Of a DNA stretch of 64,000 nt, positions 11,596 to 19,923 are shown piece after piece (position 1 is the stretch's first letter; each line of letters opens with the position of its first letter). The notes below the pieces were generated by a model. It did no database searches and was not told the origin of the DNA. It saw only the letters and a program-made list of their open reading frames with translations. A program made the position numbers and the translations under genes. The stretch spans positions 273,581 to 337,580 of the forward strand of contig NZ_WKJN01000003.1 in assembly GCF_009674495.1 (NCBI RefSeq), written 5' to 3'. Origin of the DNA: Duganella alba (GTDB taxonomy: Bacteria > Pseudomonadota > Gammaproteobacteria > Burkholderiales > Burkholderiaceae_D).

Positions 11596-11933
11596 GAAGC
11601 AAGCCGATAGGCCGGATTTTGTTACGGCGCAGGCGAACCTGCGCTATGACAGCCATTCCTCTAGGCGCTGGATTACTCCAGCGCTCAAGCTTCCTACCCG
11701 CACGCTCCGCGAGCAGCATCATCGCGTGCCTATTTGGAATTGCACCAGGTGGAGGTTACCGCGTTTCACCGTAACTTAATACGCTCGTCTCTGTGGCCCT
11801 ATTCCTCGCCTTATACCTCGGCTTGCGCTTTGGCTTTCGGCGGACGGCCGTTAACCGTCACCCCGCTCTATGGAGTCCGGACCTTCCTCCCGCCAGGCAT
11901 TACGCGCTGGCCAGCGGCTGTCTGGCTTGCTTC
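11596..11933 (-). ncRNA. rnpB: RNase P RNA, bacterial type A
   Basis: On the minus strand this segment begins GAAGCAAGCC and ends GGCTTGCTTC, a perfect ten-base P1 helix. It contains the universally conserved core near its 5' side (GAGGAAGGTCCGGACTC, 11873-11889) and the matching 3' core AAAATCCGGCCTATCGG. The length of about 338 nt fits betaproteobacterial A-type RNase P RNA. A TACAAT -10 box sits just upstream. The 3' side runs into a T6 tract before glpK, but I see no separate strong terminator hairpin. Exact ends are inferred from P1. Confidence 0.95.
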
Positions 11934-11940
11934 AGGCGGT

Positions 11941-11946
11941 ATTGTA
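11941..11946 (-). promoter_or_regulatory. -10 box of the rnpB promoter
   Basis: TACAAT on the minus strand lies about seven bases before the inferred 5' end of RNase P RNA, the correct spacing for a sigma-70 start. No good -35 hexamer was found at 16-18 bases; TTTCAG occurs at 19. Confidence 0.6.
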
Positions 11947-12051
11947 CCAGTCCGGCCCTGCAAATCTGAAATTTGGTGTCGCCATTCCAAAAGCCGCCCT
12001 GCCGGCGCCGCCGTAGAATGCTTGGACAATTCACCGACGAGGCTCACCAAC

Positions 12052-13758
12052 ATGACGCAACCATCCCGCACCGGCGGCCAGATCCTGGTCGACGCCCTGA
12101 AGATCCACGGCGTGGACACCGCTTTCGGCGTACCCGGCGAAAGCTACCTCGACGTGCTCGACGCGCTGCACGATTCCGACATCCGCTTCATCATCAACCG
12201 CCAGGAAGGCGGCGCCGCGTTCATGGCGGACGCCTACGGCAAGATGACCGGCAAGCCGGGCATCTGCTTCGTCACGCGCGGACCGGGCGCCACCAACGCC
12301 TCGATCGGCGTGCACACCGCGTTCCAGGATTCGACGCCGATGATACTGTTCATCGGCCAGGTCGGCAGCGACTTCATCGACCGCGAAGCGTTCCAGGAAA
12401 TCGACTACCGCCGCATGTACGGCCAGATGGCCAAGTGGGTGACGCAGATCGACCGCGCCGACCGCATGCCGGAATACATCGCGCGCGCCTTCCAGATCGC
12501 CACCAGCGGCCGTCCCGGCCCGGTGGTGCTGGCGCTGCCGGAGGACATGCTGACCACCCGCGCCAGCGTGGCCGACACGCGCGGCTACCAGGCGGTGCAG
12601 GCCTCGCCGTCGGCCGCGCAGATCGACACCGTGCGCGCCATGCTGGCAGGCGCGAAGAAGCCGCTGGTCCTGCTGGGCGGCGGCGGCTGGAACGAACAGG
12701 CCTGCGCCGACGTGCAGCGCTTCGCCGAAGCCAACCAGCTGCCGGTCAGCTGCGCCTTCCGCTTCCAGGACCTGCTCGACAACGAGCACCCGCAGTACAT
12801 CGGCGACGTCGGCATCGGCATCAATCCGAAACTGGCGGCGCGCGTGCGCGAAGCCGACGTGATCCTCGCCATCGGCCCGCGCCTGGGCGAGATGACCACC
12901 AGCGGCTACGCCCTGCTGCAATCGCCGGTGCCGGCGCAGCGCCTGATCCACGTGCATGCGGATGCCGAGGAACTGGGCAGCGTCTATCAGGCGGAAGTGA
13001 TGATCAACAGCGGCATGCCGCAAGTGGCGGCGATGCTGGCGGCGATGGCGCCGGTCGACTCGTCGGCATGGGCGGCCAGCGTGGCCGAGGCGCGCGCGGA
13101 ATACACAGCGTGGAAACAGCAGCCGGCCATCTTCAAGGACGGCAAGGCGCCGCTGGATCTGTGGCAGGTGGTGCAGCAGATCGACAAGCTGGCGCCGCAC
13201 GACACCATCATCACCAACGGCGCCGGCAACTACGCGACGTGGGCGCACCGCTTCCACAGCTATGGCGGCATGCGCACGCAGCTGGCGCCCACCAGCGGCG
13301 CGATGGGCTACAGCGTACCGGCCGGCGTGGCCGCCAAGATCATCGATCCAGCGCGCACGGTGATCACCTTTGCCGGCGACGGCGAGTACATGATGAATGG
13401 CCAGGAGCTGGCCACGGCGGTGCAGTACCAGGCTGGCGTGATCATCATCGTGTTCAACAACGCGATGTTCGGCACCATCCGCATGCACCAGGAACGGGAG
13501 TATCCGGGGCGCGTGTCCGGCACCACGCTGCACAATCCGGATTTCGCCGCGCTGTCGGTGGCATATGGCGGCAGCGGTGAAGTGGTCACCAGGACAGAGG
13601 AATTCGCGCCGGCGCTGGAACGCGCCCTGGCGCACACGCGCGCCAGCAATCTGCCGGCGCTGATCGAGCTACGCTACGACGGCAACCTGATCACGCCGGG
13701 CGCCACGCTGGACACCATCCGCCAGACTGCGGCAGCCGCGCAGGCCGCCAGGTCATAA
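12052..13758 (+). CDS. Thiamine-diphosphate-dependent enzyme (acetolactate synthase-like)
   Basis: A 568-residue ThDP enzyme with an N-terminal pyrimidine-binding domain (about 1-170; cofactor-activating Glu52 in RQEGGAAF), a central domain (190-330) and a C-terminal diphosphate domain. The last carries the GDG (near 441) to NNAMFGT Mg/ThDP motif. The frame is open for 318 bases upstream, but the ATG at 12052 follows a GAGG site and starts at the conserved N-terminus. No regulatory subunit (ilvH) is adjacent, so this is probably not the housekeeping IlvB. It resembles the biosynthetic or catabolic ThDP lyases of uncertain substrate in Burkholderiales. Confidence 0.88.
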   Translation: MTQPSRTGGQILVDALKIHGVDTAFGVPGESYLDVLDALHDSDIRFIINRQEGGAAFMADAYGKMTGKPGICFVTRGPGATNASIGVHTAFQDSTPMILFIGQVGSDFIDREAFQEIDYRRMYGQMAKWVTQIDRADRMPEYIARAFQIATSGRPGPVVLALPEDMLTTRASVADTRGYQAVQASPSAAQIDTVRAMLAGAKKPLVLLGGGGWNEQACADVQRFAEANQLPVSCAFRFQDLLDNEHPQYIGDVGIGINPKLAARVREADVILAIGPRLGEMTTSGYALLQSPVPAQRLIHVHADAEELGSVYQAEVMINSGMPQVAAMLAAMAPVDSSAWAASVAEARAEYTAWKQQPAIFKDGKAPLDLWQVVQQIDKLAPHDTIITNGAGNYATWAHRFHSYGGMRTQLAPTSGAMGYSVPAGVAAKIIDPARTVITFAGDGEYMMNGQELATAVQYQAGVIIIVFNNAMFGTIRMHQEREYPGRVSGTTLHNPDFAALSVAYGGSGEVVTRTEEFAPALERALAHTRASNLPALIELRYDGNLITPGATLDTIRQTAAAAQAARS

Positions 13759-14289
13759 GCCGGCGGTGGTGGTGGAGCCGCTGTCGAGCAGCGGCTTCTC
13801 TTCTTCTTTTTCTTTTTTATGTTTCGGCACAGGGCAGGCGCGGCAGGCGCCGGCCTTGCGACTGAAGTCCGTCACCAGCGGCAGCCGCATCGGCACCGCT
13901 TCGTCGCCGCAGTAGCCGCCATCGAGCACCAGCGTCCTGCCGCCGTCGGCCAGCTTGCCGCTGATGGTGCGCTCGTCCTCGTCGGGCGGCTGCACCGTGA
14001 AGTACAGCTGCTGGCCGCGCGGATCGATATTCACGTCGCTGGCCACCACCGGCCAGCTCAAGCCGCCGGCCGTGTATTCATATAACACCGTATCCACTTC
14101 GGCAAAGCGCTGCAGCGTGATGCGCTGGCCGCCGAATTCGCCGCTGTCGGCGTGGATGCATAAATCGGAAAACACCTGCATGCCGTAGCGCGGCAGGCCG
14201 CCGGGTTTCTTGGCGCTCTTGGGCGCGGCCAGCACTGCGCAGGAAGCCAGCAGGATGGCGCCGGCAAACAGGGCACGTCGTGTCATCAT
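13753..14289 (-). CDS. Hypothetical exported protein
   Basis: About 178 residues, with an N-terminal MMTRRALFAGAILLASCAVLA signal-type segment. The region LLASC-A could be read as a lipobox or as a normal signal peptidase site. The mature part has no family I recognise. It has paired cysteines (SDLCIH, GGYCGD, GACRACP) and a highly charged Lys/Glu-rich tail. The frame is open to 14322, but the ATG at 14289 gives the signal peptide directly. It overlaps the convergent ThDP gene by six bases. A hairpin separates it from the upstream porin, so it may have its own promoter or depend on read-through. Confidence 0.6.
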   Translation of the reverse strand: MMTRRALFAGAILLASCAVLAAPKSAKKPGGLPRYGMQVFSDLCIHADSGEFGGQRITLQRFAEVDTVLYEYTAGGLSWPVVASDVNIDPRGQQLYFTVQPPDEDERTISGKLADGGRTLVLDGGYCGDEAVPMRLPLVTDFSRKAGACRACPVPKHKKEKEEEKPLLDSGSTTTAGL

Positions 14290-14306
14290 TATCGCTTTCG
14301 GAAATG

Positions 14307-14335
14307 AACAACGGCTGCACAAGGCAGCCGTTGTT
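14307..14335 (-). terminator. Terminator hairpin downstream of the porin gene
   Basis: AACAACGGCTGC and GCAGCCGTTGTT form a perfect 12-bp stem with a five-base loop, 23 bases after the porin stop. The stem ends in a T-rich stretch on the minus strand, without a long U tract. Confidence 0.75.
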
Positions 14336-14358
14336 GAATCTAAACCTGAATAATCAGA

Positions 14359-15450
14359 TTAGAACGAGTGTTTCAGACCCAAGTTGAAGGCCTTGTCACC
14401 GGTGCCGGCTTCGGTGTTGTTACCAACGGTGTAGCCTGCGCCGTTTTTGTTTTTGATTTTTGCGTAAGCAACGTAGGTGCTGGTGCGCTTCGACAGAGCG
14501 TAGCTGTAGCCGATTGCCCATTGGTCAGCATCACGGTTAGCAACTTCTTTGTCGTTTTTGCGGATGTACGAAGCCATCACGGTGCCGGCGGTGTCGCCAA
14601 CTGGTGCGGTCAGACCCAGCAGAGCGTCAGCGCTGTCAGCGGTTTGAGCGAAGGTGTAACCGAACGCGTTGGTGGTTGCGGTTGCGCTGGCTGCGCCGTT
14701 GATCGGTGCGCTGCCGGTGCCTTTGTCTTTCGAGTAGGCGCCGAACACTTTCACTACTTTGAAGTCGTAGTTAGCAGCGATCAGACCGTTGTGGCCCATG
14801 CCGGTGGTTTTCACGGTAGCGGTGTCGTTGTTTTTGCTGTTGTAAGCAACTGCAACGTTCAGAGGACCGTTGTTGTAAGCCAGCGAGCCGCCGATTTGAC
14901 GCTGTGCGGTTGCATCGCCAGGGGTTTCGCCCAGGCTGTACGATACCGCGCCGGTGAAGCCGTTCAGGTTCGGGGTTTTGTACACAACAGCGTTCGAGTT
15001 ACGGGTCATGTACGACGCAACTGGGAACAGGTTTTTAGCGGTACCAGCGTAGCCCATTGCGAATGGATCGCCAACGTCGCGCAGGGTTTCGTAGTACGGA
15101 GTGTACTGACGACCCAGGGTCAGGGTACCAGCGGTTTTCGACGACAGACCAACATACGCTTCACGATTGAAGATGGTGTTGGTAGCGTCCAGGGTGCCGT
15201 CGTCGATTTTCGCGCCGGTTTCCAGTTTGAAGATTGCGCTCAGACCGCCACCCAGATCTTCGGTGCCTTTGAAGCCGATACGCGATGCCGATGCGGCGCC
15301 GCTGGTGACTTTGCTGACGGTGCCAGCTGCGCCACCGCGTTCGGAGACGATGCCAGCATCCAGGATGCCGTAGATGGTCACGTTCGATTGAGCGAATGCT
15401 GCGGAGCTGGTTGCTGCCAGTACGGCGATAGCGATAAGGGATTTTTTCAT
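14359..15450 (-). CDS. Trimeric general porin, betaproteobacterial type (Porin_4)
   Basis: A 363-residue outer-membrane porin. It opens with a clear signal peptide (MKKSLIAIAVLAATSSAAFA, cleaved before QSNVTIYG). The mature start NVTIYGILDAG and the GFKGTEDLGGGLSAIFKLE segment are diagnostic of the OmpC/Omp32-like porins of Burkholderiales. The terminal residue is Phe, as needed for BAM-dependent assembly. A strong AAGGAAAC ribosome site precedes the ATG. Codon usage is less GC-rich than its neighbours, consistent with high expression. It is monocistronic, ending at the 14307-14335 hairpin. Confidence 0.95.
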   Translation of the reverse strand: MKKSLIAIAVLAATSSAAFAQSNVTIYGILDAGIVSERGGAAGTVSKVTSGAASASRIGFKGTEDLGGGLSAIFKLETGAKIDDGTLDATNTIFNREAYVGLSSKTAGTLTLGRQYTPYYETLRDVGDPFAMGYAGTAKNLFPVASYMTRNSNAVVYKTPNLNGFTGAVSYSLGETPGDATAQRQIGGSLAYNNGPLNVAVAYNSKNNDTATVKTTGMGHNGLIAANYDFKVVKVFGAYSKDKGTGSAPINGAASATATTNAFGYTFAQTADSADALLGLTAPVGDTAGTVMASYIRKNDKEVANRDADQWAIGYSYALSKRTSTYVAYAKIKNKNGAGYTVGNNTEAGTGDKAFNLGLKHSF

Positions 15451-15667
15451 TACATGTTTCCTTCAGTTGTGTTGCTGTAAAAATAAGCCAGTAGTGCGGC
15501 GTGTTCGGTGCTGCTCGGCTTGTGCCGTTTTGTGCGTGAGGGCAAACTCCCCAGCTGCCACTGTGCACCCCAGTAACGTGGGATGCGTTCACTAAATGCG
15601 GCCGATGAAACTACGCCGGCTTTAATCGCAGCGCCCGCGGTGGGGCGCCGGAGGCGGCACTATACTG
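15451..15667. other. Porin promoter and leader region
   Basis: About 217 non-coding bases upstream of the porin. It contains the ribosome site and presumably the promoter; no confident -35/-10 pair could be assigned on the minus strand. Confidence 0.5.
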
Positions 15668-15874
15668 ATGCCAAGAAACTTCAACAAGTGTAAAACCATT
15701 CATACTGAACAGCGAATATTCTTGTCTGTCTTTCAAAGCAGCGGCATTTTACCGCATCGCAATATTTCCTGCCGATCAAGCGAAACAGGCCAGGCTTCCC
15801 GCACGATGAACACGGTGATGAACACCTCTTCGTCGGACCAAGTAAAAATAGCCACATTGCTATTTCTGACGCTA

Positions 15875-15950
15875 TTTTATACTGAACACCGCCCACACTC
15901 CTCTCTACCAAATGGTAATAAGCTAACACCCCCTGACTTTGTTCGGCCCA
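15875..15950 (+). pseudogene. Possible C-terminal remnant of an IS3-family transposase
   Basis: In one frame of this AT-rich stretch the translation reads FYTEHRPHSSLPNGN, then KLTPPDFVRP. This resembles the conserved end of IS3-type OrfB integrases (YNxxRPHSSLG...TPxEF). Upstream in the same frame there is no recognisable DDE core, and the open frame around it (15668-16141) looks random. If real, it is a decayed fragment of about 25 codons. No inverted repeats or target duplication were seen. It could be chance similarity. Confidence 0.4.
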
Positions 15951-16155
15951 TTTCTCAAGCAAAATCAGCAACAAACCAACTTTGCTCCCAGTATTACAGC
16001 TTTATTTGTGTAGTAAATTTTGTCAAAACAGAGACGAGTTGCATTACGTTACCGAATTGTAAGAAATTGCTACCTGTTGTATTCAGGAGACAAATCGGTG
16101 CGTTTTTTTGCACCACCGCACTGATTTGGTGCATGAAATAGATTCATTACCGGGC
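15951..16155. other. AT-rich gene-free stretch
   Basis: About 200 bases markedly lower in GC than the surrounding genes, ending at the stop of the SDR gene. No ribosome site, hairpin or RNA gene was seen. It continues the AT-rich patch that begins near 15660 and holds the possible transposase remnant. Confidence 0.5.
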
Positions 16156-16935
16156 TCAGAGTCCCGTGACTTTGGCAATCAGCCAGAAATAGCCCCGGTA
16201 AGGCAGCAACCGCGCCAGCCGCAGCAGGTTGGTAAATCGTCTTGGAAAATGGATATGAAATGCGCCGCGCTCCATGCCGGCGATGAGTTGCCGGGCCGCT
16301 TGCGGCGCCGTCATCAGCGACGGCATCGGGAAGTCATTGCCCTTGGTGAGCGGCGTGTCGACGAAGCCGGGATTGATCTGATACACCGAAATACCCTTCG
16401 GATGCAAATCGCCATACAGCGATTCGCACAGATTGATCAGCGCGGCCTTGGTCGGCCCGTACACCAGCGCCTTCGGCAAGCCGCTGTAACCAGCCACCGA
16501 CGCGACAATGCCGATGCCGCCACGCCCCTGCCCGAGCAGCATGGGCAGCACGGCGTCCAGGCAGTTGAAGACGCCGCGCAGATTCAGGTCGATCAGTTGA
16601 TTGGCGGCGGCCAGGTCGAAACTGTCGGCGCGCATTTCGCTGTAGCCGCCGGCGACGATCAGCACCGTGTCGATGCGCGGCCAGCGCCGCAGTATGCGGT
16701 CGCGCGCATCCAGCACGCTGGCGTGATCGGTGATGTCCAGCGCCAGCGGGAAGATGTCCGACGGCGCCTCGGTGCTTGCCAGTTCATCCAGCAGCGCCTG
16801 GCGCCGTGCCGAAATCGCCACGCGGGCGCCTTTTTCCAGCAGCTGCCGCGCCACCGCGGCGCCGATGCCGCTGGAAGCGCCGATGATCCACACATATTGT
16901 CCGTGCCAGTCGTGAATGGCTGCGTTCATGCCCAT
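16156..16935 (-). CDS. Short-chain dehydrogenase/reductase (SDR)
   Basis: A 259-residue classical SDR. The NAD(P) loop GASSGIG is at residues 19-25, and the catalytic pair is Tyr159 and Lys163 (YGPTK) with the upstream Ser in VASVAGYSG. The hydrophobic, basic C-terminus (LLRLARLLPYRGYFWLIAK) could associate with membrane. It is the last gene of the six-gene lipid operon, three bases after the MFS stop, with a GAGG site inside the MFS 3' end. SDRs recur beside this CFA/DUF1365 set in other proteobacteria; the substrate is not known. Confidence 0.9.
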   Translation of the reverse strand: MGMNAAIHDWHGQYVWIIGASSGIGAAVARQLLEKGARVAISARRQALLDELASTEAPSDIFPLALDITDHASVLDARDRILRRWPRIDTVLIVAGGYSEMRADSFDLAAANQLIDLNLRGVFNCLDAVLPMLLGQGRGGIGIVASVAGYSGLPKALVYGPTKAALINLCESLYGDLHPKGISVYQINPGFVDTPLTKGNDFPMPSLMTAPQAARQLIAGMERGAFHIHFPRRFTNLLRLARLLPYRGYFWLIAKVTGL

Positions 16936-16938
16936 GGT

Positions 16939-18186
16939 TTATTCCTCATGCAAAGGCGCGCGCCACAGCAGCACGGCGGCCAGTAGTTTCAAACAGCATG
17001 GCAGCAAGGCGTAGGCGAACGACAGCGCCTCCAGTCCCTGCTGCATGCCGGGACGGTAGCCCAGCCACGCCAACGCTGGCAGCGCGACGCCGGCGGCAAG
17101 TGCAAGCGTCATTTGCACGCCCCAGTTCCAGACGCCGAAGTACGCGGCCTCGCGCCGGCCGCTGTCGCCGGCATGAGCGATGGTGGCCGCCAGCAGCGCG
17201 GGTGGCAATGCCAAATCGGCGCCCAGCGCAAGGCCGGACAAGGTGCAGATCACGCCATACGCCAAGGCGTTGCCGGCACCAAGCCCATAGGCCCAGATGA
17301 ACACGAGAGCGGTCAACAGCATGCTACCGATCCATGCGCGCGCTTCACCGATGCGGGCGGCGATGGCCGGCCACGCCGCCATCGAGATGGCGGCACTGGT
17401 GAAGTACAGCAGCAGGAACAGGCCGGCCCTGGGGCCAAGCTGCAGCCGATCTTCCGCGAAGAACAGGAACAGCGTGGCGGGAATCGAGGCGGCGACGCCG
17501 TTCACCAGCAGCACCGCAAACAGCCAGCGGAAACGCTGCTGCCGGAACGGCGCAAGCAGCGCCGCCAAGCCGCGCGGTGCAGCAGATTGCGCGACAGCGG
17601 TTGCCGGGCGCGGCGCCTTGAGCAGCAGGCAGGCCCCACCGGCCAGCAGCACCATGGCGAATATCACACTAAGGGCGTTGTAGCCGGCCAGTGCCGGCAC
17701 CGCAGCGGCGGTCATGACGCCAAGCAGGCCGCAGCCTTCGCGCACGGCAGCCAGCCGCGCGCGTTCGCCGGGCCGCTGCGTCAGCGCGGCGCCCCAGCTT
17801 TGGTGCGCAATGGTCGCCAGGCCGAAGCCCAGGTACACCAGCATCAGCGAAGCAAGGAACCACGCCAGCGTCCCGGCCTGCGCCGGTGGATGGAACAGGG
17901 CGCCGTAGCCCAGCAACAGCAAGGGCAAGGACAACAGCACAAAGCGCGGATAGGCGGCGCCGGCGCGCGCGATCCACCAGCCCAGCAGCGGATCAAGAAA
18001 CGCCGCCACCGTGCGCGCTGCCAGCAGCGCGGCGCCAATGACCGCCAGCGTCAGACCGCTGTGCTGCGCATAGAACTGCGGCACATAGACATAGATCGGC
18101 AGCGCCAGCATCGCCAACGGCATGCCGAACAAGCCATACGACAGCATGCCTCCCCACTTTAGCGGAGCAGTAACGGTATCGGTCAT
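16939..18186 (-). CDS. MFS transporter (GPH/MelB-like)
   Basis: A 415-residue protein with about twelve hydrophobic segments. The pattern (MLSYGLFGMPLAMLALPIYVYVPQFY at the N-terminus, LDPLLGWW in the second loop) resembles the GPH/MelB branch of the major facilitator superfamily. The frame is open further upstream, but that region is antisense-like to nothing known and overlaps the preceding gene. The ATG at 18186 overlaps the preceding stop (ATGA) and starts just before the first helix. As part of the lipid-modification operon it may move a lipid precursor or product, which is inference. Confidence 0.85.
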   Translation of the reverse strand: MTDTVTAPLKWGGMLSYGLFGMPLAMLALPIYVYVPQFYAQHSGLTLAVIGAALLAARTVAAFLDPLLGWWIARAGAAYPRFVLLSLPLLLLGYGALFHPPAQAGTLAWFLASLMLVYLGFGLATIAHQSWGAALTQRPGERARLAAVREGCGLLGVMTAAAVPALAGYNALSVIFAMVLLAGGACLLLKAPRPATAVAQSAAPRGLAALLAPFRQQRFRWLFAVLLVNGVAASIPATLFLFFAEDRLQLGPRAGLFLLLYFTSAAISMAAWPAIAARIGEARAWIGSMLLTALVFIWAYGLGAGNALAYGVICTLSGLALGADLALPPALLAATIAHAGDSGRREAAYFGVWNWGVQMTLALAAGVALPALAWLGYRPGMQQGLEALSFAYALLPCCLKLLAAVLLWRAPLHEE

Positions 18187-18704
18187 GGCACGGCTGCCGC
18201 GTCGCGCAACAAAGCCTGGCGCAGCTTCGGTGCGCTGGTCACCGGGTCCAGCCAGATGCCGAAGAAGGCGTGTGCAAACGCCATGTCGGACACGGTGGCC
18301 AGCAACTGCCCGTCGCGGTAAAAGCGCATGCCCAGGCCCGGCACCAGCGCGCCGCCCAGCCGCGAGCCTTCCTGCACGTCCGGGAAGATCGCCTTCATCT
18401 GCGCCAGCCACGCTGCGCGCTGCGTCTCGCTGCCGGCACCTATCTTCTCCATCTGTTCGGCGCTGGCTTCGGCGATCCTGCGTCCATGGAGTGCGCGTGC
18501 ATAGCGCAGCTCCAATACCAGCGGCGCCGCATCCCCTGCATAGCCTTGCGGCCCCACCCACAATTCGGCCGCGTAAATCTTCAGCCCAAACCAGGTGTAG
18601 ACGCCTTGTCCGCTCAACCGCGCCGCCCCCAACTCCTGCTCGATGTAGCTTGCAGCGTGCAGCGGCGCGCACACCAGCAGCAGGACAATCAGCCAGGCGC
18701 GCAT
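18183..18704 (-). CDS. Chalcone isomerase-like exported protein
   Basis: A 173-residue protein with a signal peptide (MRAWLIVLLLVCAPLHAA). The mature domain matches the bacterial chalcone-isomerase-like family: GVYTWFGLKIYAAELWV near the start, and the VPGLGMRFYRDGQ...FAHAFFGIWLD segment near the end. True isomerase activity is not expected in bacteria; members are thought to bind fatty-acid-like ligands in the periplasm. It lies between cfa and the MFS gene, four bases after the cfa stop and overlapping the MFS start. The same gene recurs beside cfa/DUF1365 clusters. Confidence 0.85.
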   Translation of the reverse strand: MRAWLIVLLLVCAPLHAASYIEQELGAARLSGQGVYTWFGLKIYAAELWVGPQGYAGDAAPLVLELRYARALHGRRIAEASAEQMEKIGAGSETQRAAWLAQMKAIFPDVQEGSRLGGALVPGLGMRFYRDGQLLATVSDMAFAHAFFGIWLDPVTSAPKLRQALLRDAAAVP

Positions 18705-18708
18705 GGCG

Positions 18709-19923
18709 CTAGGCCTTGACCAGCGTGAACTGCATCACATCCGTATTCCCGGCGCGGAAGGCGGCTTCGCAATAGGCCAGATAAAACTCCCACGTCAGCA
18801 TGAAGCGCTGGTCGAACCCCTGCGCCATCACCGCTTCGCTTTGCGCCAGGAAGCTGCGGCGCCATTGCAGCAAGGTGTTTGCATAATCGATCCCGAAGCG
18901 GAATTCGTCCACCACGCGCAGGCCGTGCTGCTCCGCCATGCGGCGGAACGCCGACGGCGCCGGCAGCATCCCGCCGGGGAAGATGTACTGCTGGATAAAG
19001 TCCGTGCCCTGGCGGTAGCGCGCAAACAAAGCCTCATCAATCGTGATGGTCTGGATGCACGCGCGTCCGCTCTGCTTCAGGTTGCGCGCGACGCAGGCGA
19101 AATAGTCCGGCCAGTAACGCTCGCCAACCGCCTCGAACATTTCGATGGATGCGATGGCGTCGAACTGGCCGGCGCAATCACGGTAGTCGCACAGGCGCAG
19201 ATCCGTTTGCTGCGCCAGGCCAGCGTCGGTCAAGCGCTGGCGCGCGTAGTCAAGCTGCTCGGTCGACAAGGTCAGTCCGGTCACATGCGCTTGCGCTTCG
19301 CGCGCCGCAGTCTCCGCAAAACCGCCCCAGCCGCAGCCGATTTCCAGCACGCGTGCCCCCGGCTGCAATTGCAACTGGCCGACGATGCGGCGGTACTTGG
19401 CCATCTGCCCCGCCGCCAGGTCATCGCCGCCGCTGAAGATGGCGCTGGAATAGGTCATCGTCGGGTCGAGCCACAGCTGGTAGAAAGCGTTGCCGATGTC
19501 GTAGTGCGCGTGGATATTCTTGCGGCTGCCCGCGCGCGAATTGCGGTTCAGCAGATGCTTCAGCCGATACAGCAGGCTGCCCCACCAGCTGCCATAAACC
19601 AGCGCTTCCATCTCGCCGCGATTGCGTATCAACAGCGCCAGCAGGCCTGGCAGGTTATCGGTCTTCCACTCGCCGGCGATGAAGGACTCGGCAAAGCCGA
19701 TATCGCCGCTGCGCAGGGCCGCACTGCACGGCTTCCAGATGGCCAGCTCCAGCACGACCGGAAAAGAACCGTCGCCGAACAATTGATGCGAGCCGTCCGG
19801 CCGCCGCAGCAGCAAGGCGCCGTGTTTCAGGTTGCGCAGCGCCTTGACGATCAGGCGCGCGGCCGTCGGCAGCTTGTCGTTGACGGGCAGCGACGCGGGC
19901 GCGCGCAGGGAATTGGTATTCAT
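18709..19923 (-). CDS. cfa: Cyclopropane-fatty-acyl-phospholipid synthase-family methyltransferase
   Basis: A 404-residue SAM-dependent enzyme of the CFA/UfaM family. The conserved HYDIGNAFYQLWLDPTMTYS region spans 140-159, and the SAM-binding EIGCGWGG loop spans 194-201. Such enzymes transfer a methylene or methyl group to unsaturated acyl chains of membrane phospholipids. It may make ordinary cyclopropane fatty acids. The accompanying FAD protein, DUF1365 protein and B12-type regulator instead recall the light- or singlet-oxygen-controlled loci that include the furan-fatty-acid methyltransferase UfaM. The gene overlaps the DUF1365 stop by four bases. Confidence 0.9.
   Translation of the reverse strand: MNTNSLRAPASLPVNDKLPTAARLIVKALRNLKHGALLLRRPDGSHQLFGDGSFPVVLELAIWKPCSAALRSGDIGFAESFIAGEWKTDNLPGLLALLIRNRGEMEALVYGSWWGSLLYRLKHLLNRNSRAGSRKNIHAHYDIGNAFYQLWLDPTMTYSSAIFSGGDDLAAGQMAKYRRIVGQLQLQPGARVLEIGCGWGGFAETAAREAQAHVTGLTLSTEQLDYARQRLTDAGLAQQTDLRLCDYRDCAGQFDAIASIEMFEAVGERYWPDYFACVARNLKQSGRACIQTITIDEALFARYRQGTDFIQQYIFPGGMLPAPSAFRRMAEQHGLRVVDEFRFGIDYANTLLQWRRSFLAQSEAVMAQGFDQRFMLTWEFYLAYCEAAFRAGNTDVMQFTLVKA

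Noticed and set aside
15668..16141. 157-codon plus-strand open frame as an intact gene
   Set aside because: No ribosome site, mixed composition, and only a 25-codon segment resembles a transposase. Listed as a possible remnant instead.
18187..18672. N-terminal extension of the MFS gene
   Set aside because: The extra codons are a shadow frame of the chalcone-isomerase-like gene; the ATG at 18186 overlaps the previous stop and begins just before the first helix.
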